Notes under the pieces: generated by a model
What the model was told of the DNA's origin: nothing
What the model saw: the letters and a program-made list of their open reading frames with translations, nothing else
Database searches by the model: none
Made by a program: the position numbers and the translations under genes
Shown here: one piece after another, positions 48,626-60,330 of the stretch
Position numbering within the stretch: position 1 is the first letter of the stretch
How the letters are laid out: every line of letters starts with the position of its first letter
Origin: Agapanthus africanus
Lineage: Eukaryota; Streptophyta; Magnoliopsida; Asparagales; Amaryllidaceae
Assembly: GCA_030015575.1 (NCBI GenBank)
Contig: JASDDO010000018.1
Span: 377,761,908-377,825,907 of the forward strand
DNA: 64,000 bases
Direction of reading: 5' to 3'

Positions 48626-51600
48626 TGTAGCGTTTTGAAAAATCGTTTCGGTGAAATTTCGGAAAATCGGTAAAATAAGGGGGTTTTCTGTAAAAAAGTC
48701 AAAATGCAAATATCTTATTATAAAAATTAAATATTCATATTCTAGCTATGAAATTGCTAGTATTTGGTGTTTATTGAGCCACTGGTGAAATTTCAAATTT
48801 TCTGAAAAAATTTATTTTATTATTATTTTAAGCCGGTAAGAAAATACATTAAATTAGCGATAAATACAAATTTAAATGGGCTAATTTTAATCCTTAAAAT
48901 CATGTTGATTAAAATCTAGTTGTAATATAAATTTTTAGTATTTTATTTCAAGTTTTAATTGATTTATTTTATGGAAAACAAAAATATAGTTATTTTGAAC
49001 TAAAACTTGCAAATTTGGTATTGTGGGGGGTCTTTTTGCATAGAATTTTTTTGTAAAGTCTCTCACACTCACCCTCACTCCCCTTGGCCGGCCCCACACT
49101 ATTGTAGCAGCCCAAGAATTTTATTTCCCTCTTTTTGACCTTAAATCATGTGAGAAATGGGTTAAAATAAGGTTTTTATATATAGTAAAGTAGGTGGGGG
49201 TATTATGGTAATTGGGAGGGGCTTTGACCTTGGAATTTCCACACCAATCACTCACCTCTCCCCACTCCCCTCTTTTGGCCGAAATATTCAGCAGCCCCCC
49301 CCCTCATTTTCCCCCCAAGTTTCCACTTCATTTCATCTCCAAAAACCTCACAAAAATCCATCAAAAATCCCACAAAATCAAAATCCGACTCCTACCCATT
49401 TTCCCTCATCTCCTTTAGCATGGATCTTGGTGCAAGGATTTCAAAATGGAGGTCTAGAATTCAAGTTTGATCATGGTTTGTGAGGTATAACTTTTGACCC
49501 ATTATTCATTTTGTTTGATTTAAATTCCTTAATGAAGCTAATTAGGTGTTAAATTGTGGGTTTAATTGAATGTTTGGAAATTCAATTGGGAATTTTGAAT
49601 TGAAGCTAGGGTTTGAATTAAATTAGGTTCTTTATCATTAGCTTATGATTGTAATGAGGGGATTAACATGTAATTGAATGCAAAATCTAATTTGGTTACT
49701 AATTGCTAATTTGTTAGTTTAAAAATGGTGATAATTATGCTAAATTGCTAACTAGGTTTTAGAAATTAAATAAAAACGTGGGATTAAAATCTAGTTAGGA
49801 TTTTTAGCACATCATTAAGGTTTCCATGAGTGGTTTAACCATTTAATATATGCAAAACCAAGTTTAATTGTAAAATTATGAATTTTACAATAAAAAGTGT
49901 TAAAATTGATATTTTTGCAATCTAGGATTTTGGAAATTATGCAAATTTATGTGATTAAATTATGGAAATGGTTTTTATGACTTATTTAAGTTATTTAATA
50001 AGTATTATGGCCGCTAGAATTGTTTAAACATTGAGTTTTGCACTAAAATGGGTAATTTTGCTTGCTAGTTTTTCGGAAAAACGGCTTTTAAAGTGAATTT
50101 GGGGTTTTTGTGAGTTTTAACCTAGTTTATATTAAAATTAGTGTGCGTGAATGTGCAAATGAGTGTGATTGGATTTTTCTCGATGGTTTGACGTTTGTAC
50201 ATCGACATCGAGGGTTGGTTTGACTATTCTTGCATGCGTAGGCGATAAGTTTGGACCTATGCGTGATACGCGTGCCGATTTGATTTTCGTATGCCGTTTC
50301 GATTTCGAATTTAGTTTTAATGCGATACGGTGCGTTATGATATGTAGGTACCCCATGTGGACTTCAAGACGACCAGCAAGCGCGTGGCGACGTCGGCACC
50401 GGCGAGCGAGGACCAGGTGAGTAGATTTATATCTACGGGGAGAAGTCGAGTGGATGGCGTATAGCACCCCCGCAGTTCATGGTGATGTATACGGACACGT
50501 ATACACATATATATATATATATATATTGGTTATATATTGTTTGAGTTATTGATGATAAATATGGATATTTGGTGTTCTTGGATGATTGAGTGTCGCGAAA
50601 CCCTAGAGTAGCGGTCGCACCACACTTGCACACACCCACCCATACTTGCATACTTTCTTCTTTCTTTTGTGCTTATTCGGGAATATATAGCTATGTGTTC
50701 ACATAGGTATGGGACTGTGTGTTCACATACGGATTTGAGGATAGTACTTGGGATTTATGATGAGTCGATGAGATTTGATTTGAGGCCGTGAGATCGGTGA
50801 TATAGCGGGGTTCGTATTTGAGATACGACATGACGTTGTAGCGGGTCCTTGACGTAGTTTTACACACGTGCATGCATACTTAGGCGATATCAGTATTGTA
50901 CTAGACGTAGATCAGTACCAGATCATAATATTGATAAAGAGGATACCAGGTGAATAGTATGATGAATGTGATTTTGACCCGTACCCAGAATTGGAGGATG
51001 CCGTACGACGGATTTACGTACGAGCTATATCTTGATGATTGATCCGCACTCTTGACTTGGGATGTCTGATTATAGATATGGTATCGGATATGATATTATT
51101 GAGGCGGGATCACCGACTAATATATATACAGGTATGTATATGTATCGACTCAGACGTTAGGCGGTTTCCTTACCTGTAGTCCAGCTTGTTAGCTTAGCCC
51201 TTTAGCTTAGTTTAGTTGTTAGATTAGATTCGATTCTTACCTATTTCAAAGCTTACGAATCATGCGTATTTTAAAAGACAGGTCAAGGGATTCTACGGAT
51301 ATTTCAAAAAACGTATCTTTTCTTAAAAACACCGTAGCCCCTATTTTCAAAACCCCATGATTCGTGTTATTTCAAAAGGCACCATTTGTAGGACTTATAT
51401 TAGATTAGTGCAGATTAGTTATAGTTGCGTCTAGTATTCAGCTCCCGCTCATTTTTACTGTTCGCTCCGCATCGCATACTTATATTATAATTTCTTATTG
51501 CATTATTAATATCATGCTGTTAGGACACCAGCACCATTACCGATGACGCGTATGTACCACGTACACTTACTTGCCGGCTCACACACATCTTCATCGGTAA

Positions 51601-53171
51601 TTGACATGTCACGAACACTTTAGAAAATACTATTTCATTTGACATAGGTTGTTAGCTAATAGTTTAGACATGATATTAGTGTACTTGCCTTATATGCTAG
51701 TTAGACATTGTAGTTATTGCCTACTACTTCATGCATGTTATTATTCACTGTTGTGTCGCATTCATGGATTCTCATGCCTATATTCACTGTTTACATGCTA
51801 TTGATGACTTGGATTCGGATTTCATGAGATTTCTTGGATTTGGAGGAAAACCGCAAAAACATAAATAAACCTTTTCTCCCTTTTAAAATAAAAAGTGCGG
51901 TTTTCCCATGATATATAAGTCGTCCACCATGAGTTTGCTGATGGATTTCGAGACCCGATTCGAGGAGTGGAGGAACCGTTTCGGGTACATGGTGGGCCCG
52001 GTATGGTACCCCGGGGCAAGAGGAATGTGGTGTTGACGTTGAGCCTGGCTGGGGAGCACTACCTACCGGTGATATTACCCGACACGTCGGATATCCGGAG
52101 GATACCGTCGTGGTCTTGAGATGGATGGTAGGGGCCGGTCTGGACTGACGGCGCCCTAGATATTGAGATTGAGACATTGATATTTCGAGACAGTGAGATT
52201 TATGTTTTGTGTCGATGCTAGACACTGTTGATACTGATTTTAATTATGATACCTCAGTTTAAAATACGAAGGAAATCTCACTAATTTATGAAAACAGTTT
52301 CTTCATTTACATGTATTCTGTTTTCATGCATTCATACCTCATTCATATGATATATTGCTACCTGAGGCACTGACACGGGCACATGAGTTTACACTCGGGT
52401 TAGATATTTACCCTAGCCATTGTTATAGGCTGCATGTTATATATATTTGAGGATATATTATGATCATTGATCTAGGATTGCGTTATTTATGCGATTTCTG
52501 TGCGTAGATGTTTTTCTATTCACGAGTTGGCAACTCACCCCCGTTGTGCCCCAGTTTCTTGCAGGTTGCCGTACAGGTTCATTACGGCTTTGCGGGCATA
52601 GTTTCATTCGGGTGATTTGCTAGTAGGTGGGTTTACTTGTATCATACCCCCATTATTTATCTTGTATATCATTATTCTGTTGTATCTAGAATTCCATCAA
52701 CCAAACATGTATTTTTTTTTGAGATAGAGACCAGTGTTGTTTATTCTTTCGACCTTAGAGTCGCTCGTTATGTTTCTGGTGGTTTTGAGTTTCCTTTTGA
52801 GTTTTGATCCTCGCCGTTGGCGTTGTATATTATATTGCTTGTGTGGTTGTGACCGTCGATTGACGAAGAGCTAGCTCCCTCTTGGGGATGCCTTTTTCTT
52901 GATTCCGTATACTATTCATGTTGTATCCCGTTTGGGGGCCAGTATTTACAAAGGAGACTCTGCCGAAATTTTCAGTAAAATTTTGATGTTTTAAAAAACC
53001 GCATAATTCGGCTTATGCTATTGAAATTACTTTCTTTAAGTTGGTTTTTCCTGCACTCTACTACTTTTCTTGGTTTGGATTTCTGGGTTTTCGGTTTACT
53101 TAGATTACGTACGCCTCGAGACGTTTCGTAGTTTAAGTGCCGGTCATGTTCCGTACTTTCGGGACGTGACA
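48626..53171 (+). repeat. 3' LTR of element F
   Basis: A 4,546-bp near-identical copy of 41554-46091. Small length differences sit in the C-run and in the (TA)n run near 50508. Confidence 0.92.
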
Positions 53172-53441
53172 GTGTAGTGGGGTTTTACGGGTTTAGCACG
53201 TGTAGAATTTGGACTTCTAAAAGTTTAAAAAGAAATCAATATTAAAAATAATGTGGGGGATGTGATTTGAACTTTGGTGCTTTAGTTCAGCAGTGGCAGG
53301 TCATACCAATGAGCTACAAGCTCCTTCTTGCTATTAAAAAGCAAAACAAACTTATATCTTGTGCTCAGGCAAAAGTATCCCTTTCTGTATTTTTTTGAAA
53401 AAATTGTACAGAAAGTTGTACAGAAAGTTAGGGTTGTTACA
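53172..53441 (-). repeat. 5' LTR of element B, third piece
   Basis: This piece starts with the repeated GTGTA (53172-53176) and is collinear with 11821-12087, ending GTTGTTACA. With the other two pieces it rebuilds one LTR of about 2.9 kb. Confidence 0.86.
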
Positions 53442-56375
53442 GAAACAAGGCATGGGAGACAAGGCATGGGGTGCATTTAATGAAGAGAGAGAGAGAGAGA
53501 AGGCATGGCACATTCTCACCCTCACTCTCTCATTTCTTCACCGCACTCTCTCATTTCCTCAACACTCATTCTCTCTCTCATTTACTTGTTCTTCTTCTCC
53601 TTCACCAAAACTCACTTCTTGTTCCTTTCCCCCACAATGCTTATGCCTATACCTTCATCAAACCTCACTAAACCCTTCACAAATCATGCTTAACCCTCTT
53701 GTGGTGCCTTGGAGCTTGGAAAGGTAGAGTTTTTCAAAAGTTTTGGTGAGGTAGTGATCTTTAACTCTTGGTTAGGTTCTAAGGAAGTTTGTGTGTTATT
53801 TAGTTTCAGTTAAATACCTTAAAGTTATAGTTTTGTGCTAAATATCGTATTTTGTTTTAAGTTTAGGGTCTCTGTGAATCTTCTATGGTTACGTTGACCT
53901 GCAATTTAATCTAACAATACAGTAGTATGATGTTAGAGCCCTGAGTGTACCCTAGAAACCCGGACCCCATCCCTCACCATTGGCACGGCGAGAATTGAGT
54001 TTTACCCGGCGCCGCCGATTTCCCTGTGGTGATAGGTGTTGAATTTTGGTGGGTAGCTCTCTGTAGTCTATTTAGGGTATTTGGTACACTTTGTTTTTCC
54101 TATTTTATCTGTAGACAAAATCTTGGGCCGTTTAGCTAATTATAGCGTTTCGATATCGTGCGATTCGGATTTATCCGACATTGTTTAAGTGTTTCGTATA
54201 CCTTGCAGCCATAGGTTTGGTTTAAGGTGTCGCTGCATGCGTTAGCTTGCAAAGCTAACACTTGGTAGCTTGTGAGAGTCGATTTGTTGGTTTGGCGTTA
54301 TTTCCGTGTGTTATCGGAAAGTTTGCTAATTTCACTTGTTATGGTTTTGTGTGATATTAGGATCACAGGCGGGGATTTCGGACGCTGCTAGGAAGGGGAA
54401 AGAGGTGGTCGGATTTACCTATCTCGAGATCATACGGTGAGTAGATTTAACATCTACGGGCGAATTGCATGTATGGCGTTAAGTGTCGAGGGCTAGATTC
54501 AGTGATATAACTATATGCTTATATGTATATATATTGATCATGCCTGAGCACCAATTTGCACATCCTATTACCTGTTGTACATTGATATAGTATTATTGGA
54601 TACTGCACCATTACTAACGGTTCATGTACATGAGCACTGAATTGTATGCCACACACACACCGTTGGTAATTGCCATGACACGCACACTATAGAAATTGCT
54701 ATGGATAATATATTGTACCGCTTCCATTATTATTAACAGTTAGACATTGATTCTTGTTCTATTGCGCATATGAATTGCATCATACGTACATACATACATG
54801 CATACATACATACATTGCTATAGTCATATATATACTCTAATATGATGTTGTATTTCGATTTCGTGGATTTAGGAAACCGCAAGATACCTTTGAAACTTGA
54901 TATATTTAAAAAGAGCGGTTTTCCCTTAATATGCTCACATTACTGTTCTATGTTTGCATACATCGTATTTCATGGATATATGCATTGAGATACTGATTTC
55001 ATATGATTTCTGGATTTGAGAACCGTGGATATATATTTCAAGGGAAATTATAAATTGTTTTAAAAACGCAGTTTCTCGTGATATGAATTTGAGGCGTCCA
55101 CCATGAGTTCTCTTGGTTCTGAGCTTGTTTTCGAGACCCAATTTGAGAAGTTGGATGAATCGACTGCGGGTACATAGTGGACCTGATAAGTTACCCCGGG
55201 GCAAGAGAGGATTTTGTGGGGATGACGATGAGCCTGGTAGGGGAAGCACTACCTACCGGTGATTGTATGGAAACTCGACGGATATCCAGAGGATACCGTT
55301 TCGGAGTTATAAGATGAGGATTTACGTGTCGATGCTGGACACGGATTTCATGATGTTTCGAGTGTCGTTGTTGGACACTCAGGTTCCATGATGTGATGGA
55401 TATGAGGGCCGATCAGAGTGACGGGGTCTGAGATATTGGGATTTGGGGTGTCATTGATGGACACCGGATTTCATGATTATGATTCATTGATGAGTATTAT
55501 GTTTTACCCCACACTCAGGTTTTATTATGACATGCACTGTTTCATGTAGTTTTTGTACCCTGGTGGTGTACCTTGATCATGATTTGTTGCATATTCATAC
55601 TGCTATACTTATGCCACCAGATTGCATATTTCAGATTATCGCTTTTCGTGTATGCTTGCGATTATCTGTACGATGTTAATTACTATTCACGAGTTGGAAA
55701 CTCACCCCTGTTGTACCACAGTGTTTTGCAGGTTTGACTCTCAGTGTAGTCGTGGCAGGCTCTTTATTGCATTATTTTCAGCGGATACCGCTACTGTTGG
55801 GTGTGAGACCCCTTTTGAGTAGGTGGGTTTTACGAGTATCCGTATGATTCCATTGTATATCTTTTTTTGTATCTAGTACTCTCCATCTACCACTTACATG
55901 TATTTGACTTAGAGACGAGATTGTGAGGATTGATATTGTATTATTTATGCTTCTGGTGTCGTGCTCGTGTGAGCCGGCTTTTATTTTTGTTGTGATGTTA
56001 TTTTACCTCTTATTATGCTGTTTTCACTACTTAATTGCTTATTTCTTCGCTACGGCGTCGTATATATACCTGTTGTGGTTGTGTTCCGTCTTTAGGTGTG
56101 ATTTGCTCCCGTTTAGGGATGCATTATATATATTCTATATTTGTACCCATTTGGGGCTAGTTTTACAAAGGAGATGCTGCCGAAATTTTTAAGAAAATAA
56201 ATTGAAGTTTGAGATTTTATAACTTGAGATTTTTAAATATTTTTAATTAATGTTTTATCACTTTACTTCTTTTCTTGGTTTAGATTTCTGGATTTTCGGC
56301 TTACTTGAATTGCATTACGTCTTTTGACGTCGCGTGATTTAAGTGCCGGCTGCGTTCCTAAATTGGGTCGTGACA
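53442..56375 (+). repeat. 3' LTR of element A, second piece
   Basis: This piece starts with the repeated GAAAC (53442-53446), continues the LTR interrupted at 9165, and ends ...GTCGTGACA. It contains a (GA)n run at about 53484 and a CATA-type run at 54783-54816. Its last 816 bp match 3064-3879. Some internal blocks (the GGTGAGTAGATTT stretch near 54435 and the CTCGTGTGAGCC stretch near 55960) resemble parts of F's LTR, so A and F are related. I see no gene in it. Confidence 0.88.
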
Positions 56376-57200
56376 CCTGAGCATTAGTTTTAGACAGAAA
56401 ATGATAGTGAAAAATTCCTACATCCACACTCTCCATTTCTAGCATGTTTGGAACGATCGCTAGGGATTAGTTTCTAGTGCTTCCCTTAAAATTTTTGTTT
56501 TTCAATTACGCATCGGTCGCAGTTGTAGCAGCAAAGGCACTAGAAACTTTTAATGGTATTAAAGCCAATCCAAACACTAGAACTAGTTGTAGATGATGCT
56601 TAAATTTCGAAACCGATAAATTTCCGTTTTTTCAAAACCCAATATCTCAAGTCTCTGTTCAAATTTTATTGGTCTCTAAAATTTTTTTGGAGTATTGCAG
56701 AAGAATGATATTAGCATGAGTATAAAAAAAAGAATGAAAAATACGCAAATCAGAGCAAGTCAGGCTGCTCAAAATTTGCTTTTAGCCGCTATTTGGGCCA
56801 GACTTGCTCCGTCTGGCCTCATCTTCATCTTGTGTCTTGGGTTTTGGGAATTGGGGATTTTGCCATATTTATTTTTTGCCCAGATTTGGTTAAGTACTGT
56901 TTGTGCTTTTGGGCAAGTTCAGAAAACTTTTGGTCGAAACTTTAGCATCGTTTATAATCCGTTACTTATTTGTATGTGTTGTTTAACGTCGTCTAATAGC
57001 TATATGTTCGATTAGACGGAGTTGCACACTTGCTTGTATTGTGTTCCCCTCCGAACGGCGGCCTGCGACGTTAGGATGTCACGTGCCTGAGGTTCGGGGC
57101 AGATGCTATTTGGTTTTAGTCCGTCCACCTCTTCGAAGATGCCAAGTTGATTTATGGCACCGTGTATCAAAGGTTTAGACGGATGCGGCCGATGTAGCAG
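56376..57200 (+). mobile_element. Region G: decayed copia-like LTR end and leader
   Basis: Immediately right of A, a TGGTATTAAAGCC sequence at 56554-56566 resembles a mutated tRNA-iMet primer-binding site. The next 60 bp follow C's leader loosely, including a shared AACACTA block. An inverted repeat at 56753-56809 sits about 190 bp downstream, where X, C, D and E all carry their leader stem-loop. A stretch near 57075-57150 (GAGGTTCGGGGCAG, then CACCTCTTCGAAG) loosely matches the D and X leaders. This is consistent with A having inserted into the LTR of an older copia element. The call is an inference from weak similarity. Confidence 0.45.
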
Positions 57201-57575
57201 ACTTTGTCAGATTCCCCCTCGCTTGAGGGGTTTTTGATTGTGGGGACGCTCTTCCCTGCAGGCGCAAGCCCCTGCAGTTAATTACGCTACCGCTTTGCGG
57301 TAACAACTTTCTCCTTCTCCAGAATTTCACTTCGTGTCGTGTGTGTTTGTTTTGTTTGTGGCTGCCCGTGGATTGTATACGGAGACTTAGTGATGTCGTC
57401 GCCCGTAGGACGTGGATTAGTCCAAATCCGTGTTTGCTTAGATTTGGGTTTGGTGTTTTTTAGTTTAAGGATGCATTAGTCGCGTTGCGACTAAGATCAA
57501 CTTAAACATTCGTCAAGGATACGTTAGACTTGCTTTGGACTAAGATCAACCTGACGTGGTGATTCATTTAATTTA

Positions 57576-57675
57576 TGGCCATCGGGACTCATCACCTCTC
57601 TAACATCGTTGAAGGATTACAACGATAGGTGTCAGAGGAGCTCAGAGATGTACCCTTGAACCAAAGCTGATTGAG
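57576..57675. repeat. Left copy of a 100-bp repeat flanking the minisatellite
   Basis: Direct-repeat partner of 58814-58915. Both carry ..GGGAC(C/T)C.TCACCTCT, a TCGTTG/CAACGA stem and GAGATGTACCCTTGAACC. Confidence 0.8.
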
Positions 57676-57785
57676 GGTTTTATAGTCCATTTAAGTGCTT
57701 AAGGATACGTTAGCCGTATTTGGGGCTAAGATCAACTTAAACGGGATCGTTTAGATCCGGCCAAAGAGCAATTGGCTCTATTGTT

Positions 57786-58794
57786 CCAGTTTAGGGACGT
57801 AGTGGTCCCTTATTAGTTTAGGGACGTCTCGGTCCGATACCAGTTTAAGGACGTTTCGGTCCGATGCCAGTTTAGGGACGTAGTGGTCCATTATTAGTTT
57901 AAGGACATTTCGGTCCATCGCCAGTTTAGGGACGTGGTGGTCCATCATTAGTTTAGGGACATTTCGGTCCGATGCCAGTTTAGGGACGTAGTGGTCCATC
58001 ATTAGTTTAAGGACGTCTCGGTCCGATATTAGTTTAAGGACGTCTCGGTCCAATATTAGTTTAAGGACGTTTCGGTCCGATATTAATTTAAGGACGTCTC
58101 GGTCCAATATTAGTTTAGGGACATCTCGGTCCAATGCCAGTTTAGGGACGTAGTGGTCCATTATTAGTTTAAGGACATTTCGGTCCATCGCCAGTTTAGG
58201 GACGTGGTGGTCCATCATTAGTTTAGGGACATTTCGGTCCGATGCCAGTTTAGGGACGTAGTGGTCCATCATTAGTTTAAGGACGTCTCGGTCCGATATT
58301 AGTTTAAGGACATCTCGGTCCGATATTAGTTTAAGGACATCTCGGTCCGATATTAGTTTAAGGACATCTCGGTCCGATATTAGTTTAAGGACGTTTCGGT
58401 CCGATATTAGTTTAAGGACGTCTCGGTCCAATATTAGTTTAGGGACATCTCGGTCCAATGCCAGTTTAGGGACGTAGTGGTCCATTATTAGTTTAAGGAC
58501 ATTTCGGTCCATTGCCAGTTTAGGGACGTGGTGGTCCATCATTAGTTTAGGGACATTTCGGTCCGATGCCAGTTTAGGGACGTAGTGGTCCATCATTAGT
58601 TTAAGGACGTCTCGGTCCAATATTAGTTTAAGGACATCTCGGTCCGATATTAGTTTAAGGACATCTCGGTCCGATATTAGTTTAAGGACGTCTCGGTCCA
58701 ATATTAGTTTAAGGACGTTTCGGTCCGATATTAGTTTAAGGACGTCTCGGTCCAATATTAGTTTAGGGTCATCTCGGTCCACGAGTTTAAGGAC
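57786..58794. repeat. 27-bp minisatellite, about 37 units, with higher-order structure
   Basis: The unit contains GGAC-n6-GTCC followed by a variable spacer and AGTTTA(A/G). The six middle bases vary (GTCTCG, GTTTCG, GTAGTG, GTGGTG, ATTTCG, ATCTCG) while the GGAC and GTCC arms stay nearly constant. A block of variants starting at 57871 recurs at 58141 (10 units later) and 58465 (12 units later), giving higher-order repeats. Because 27 is divisible by three and the unit lacks stops in one minus frame, a 383-codon frame (57778-58929) runs through it. Its 9-residue repeat is most likely a by-product. Confidence 0.9.
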
Positions 58795-58813
58795 CCCGCA
58801 GTCCATATCGATG

Positions 58814-58915
58814 TGTGGTCGCTGGGACCCGTCACCTCTTTGACGTCGTTGAGGAATTACAACGACGGATGTCAAAGGAGTTCGGAGATGTACCCTTGAA
58901 CCGGATGTAGATTGA
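58814..58915. repeat. Right copy of a 100-bp repeat flanking the minisatellite
   Basis: Matches 57576-57675 with about 80% identity by eye. The inner stem changes from ATCGTTG/CAACGAT on the left to GTCGTTG/CAACGAC here, a compensatory pair change. Confidence 0.78.
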
Positions 58916-59294
58916 TTTAGGAGAGCCATTTTGCTCAGTCAATTTAATTTAAGGACTTATGGCCACGATTGGGCTAAGTCTAGTTGAAAATGTCCAACAT
59001 TTTATTTGCTTTTGCATTGCATTTCTTTTTATTTTTATTTGGGCCTTGCCCAGAAAGGATGCAAAGCATCAATTTGTTTTGGGCTCTGCCTCTTTTTATT
59101 GTATTGCAATTTAATTTGGCCTACTAGGCCCCTCTGATTTGGGCCTGGCCCTTCAGTAAAATGCATTGCATTTGTCAGGCGCTTTGCGCCAATCACTGAG
59201 CGCAAGCGCTTGTGGTGAGGACACGTGTCATGCTCTGGTGAGCGCAAGCGCAACAGCGCAGTGCGCTGCGCTAGTGCGCTGTACTGTTGCGCTG

Positions 59295-59595
59295 CTGACA
59301 CGTGGCGCGCTCTGGTGAGTTGCGCCCGTTCCAGAGAGCGGAGCTCTATTCCAAGGCGCGTAGCGCAAGTTGTTCTGCAGCTGACACGTGGCGCGCTCTG
59401 GTGAGTTGCGCCCGTTCCAGAGAGCGGAGCTCTATTCCAAGGCGCGTAGCGCAAGTTGTTCTGCAGCTGACACGCGGCGCGCTCTCAGGAGTTGCGCCCG
59501 TTCCAGAGAGCGGAGCTCTATTCCAAGGCGCGTAGCGCAAGTTGTTCTGCAGCTGACACGTGGCGCGCTCTCAGGAGCGCAACAGCGCAGTTTTG
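59295..59595. repeat. 86-bp tandem repeat with CACGTGGC boxes
   Basis: Units begin CTGACACGTGGCGCGCTCTG at 59295, 59381, 59467 and 59553, giving three full copies and a partial one with exact 86-bp spacing. CACGTG is intact in three of the four starts (CACGCG in the third). CACGTGGC is the G-box class of plant promoter motif. Frames such as 59035-59454 and 59388-59669 are read through the repeat and are not called as genes. Confidence 0.88.
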
Positions 59596-60220
59596 AAGTG
59601 CAAAGCACTAAGAATCTTTTTAGATTCCAGAACAGAAGTGCAAAGCACTATTTGTTTTCTTTGATCTAATTAGGATCAAAGAAAAATGAGTTTTTCTCTT
59701 TATTTCAAGAACCAGAGGTTCATAAAAGTGCAAAGCACTATTTTTTTTTTTTTTTTACCTTGTTTTTTAAAGAACCAAAGGTTCACAAGAAGTGCAAAGC
59801 ACTGTTTTCTTTTTTATATAAAGATCATTGATCTTATAATTTTTTTTTTAGACTAATGGTCTATTAGAAGGAATTTCTTCTAATCCATGAAGGTTCTTTA
59901 CCTTTTTTTTTTGAAATCTTCAGAGCTCTCTCTCTGTTTAAAGTTCTTGAGTTCTCCAAAAAAAAAATGTTTTTTACTTTTGAATTGAGGCTTAAGGTCC
60001 TTTTTATAGTGCTCACAAATTAGTTAAATTTGTTAAAGAGATCATCCTCTGAGTGATTTGGGGGATTTTCCCTACCGTTGGATCTTTGATCCAAGGGCTT
60101 CTGCTTTGCAGAAGAAAATCTTCTTGTTTCAACAAGAACAGAAAAGATTTCTTAAGAATCTTAATTTAATTTGGCGCAGATGCCCCAGCGCATGACGCGT
60201 GTCATGGAGCGCAAAGCGCA

Positions 60221-60330
60221 GCGCAACTGCGCTAGCGCATCTGCGCCGACACGTGTCGCGCAGTGCAGAGCGTAGCGCAACTGCGCTAGCGCATCTGCGC
60301 CGACACGTGTCGCGCAGCGCAGAGCGCAGT
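60221..60330. repeat. 54-bp tandem repeat with CACGTGTC boxes
   Basis: Two copies of a GCGCAACTGCGCTAGCGC-led unit start at 60221 and 60275, each holding GACACGTGTCGCGCAG. Related single copies recur at about 61345-61385. Confidence 0.8.

Larger units (their letters stand above)
41554..53171 (+). mobile_element. Element F: young non-autonomous (LARD-like) gypsy-type element in B's LTR
   Basis: F is flanked by GTGTA (41549-41553 and 53172-53176). Its LTRs are about 4.54 kb and differ at only about two dozen sites by eye, roughly 0.5%. They enclose 2.5 kb with no protease, RT, RNase H or integrase. The primer-binding site, polypurine tract, LTR-end motifs and first 300 bp of interior resemble element A, placing it near Tekay/Del gypsy elements. 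Long LTRs with a non-coding interior are the definition of a large retrotransposon derivative. Confidence 0.92.
9166..53441 (-). mobile_element. Element B: internally deleted Ty3/gypsy-like element, minus strand
   Basis: The two LTRs lie in the same orientation with GAAAC on both sides (9161-9165 and 53442-53446), so this is one insertion. Orientation follows from the interior next to 12087. On the minus strand it reads as the CGAGGACGAAAT stretch and polypurine tract typical of gypsy 3' ends, followed by TGTAACA. Only 12088-12426 remains between the LTRs. The coding region and a recognisable primer-binding site are gone. The 5' LTR is split by copia element C and by element F. Confidence 0.85.
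3064..56375 (+). mobile_element. Element A: Ty3/gypsy chromovirus (Tekay/Del-like), host of the nested stack
   Basis: A consists of a 5' LTR remnant (3064-3879), interior (3880-8844), and a 3' LTR in two pieces (8845-9165 and 53442-56375) separated by the 44-kb element B. The LTR is about 3.25 kb, begins TGTAACACC and ends GTGACA. The order protease, reverse transcriptase, RNase H, integrase defines gypsy. The C-terminal chromodomain-like tail and the TGTAACACC start fit the Tekay/Del clade. The left half of the 5' LTR and A's left target-site copy are outside the window, beyond X. The coding region has many stops and several frameshifts, so A is inactive. Confidence 0.9.

Noticed and set aside
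57778..58929. A 383-codon minus-strand frame with a perfect 9-residue repeat
   Set aside because: It is read through the 27-bp minisatellite; 27 is a multiple of three and the unit lacks stops in this frame. Variation is not biased towards synonymous positions by eye, and no signal, promoter or second domain is seen.
59035..59669. Several Arg/Ala/Ser-rich frames on both strands
   Set aside because: They run through the GC-rich 86-bp repeat, occur on both strands and repeat with its period.
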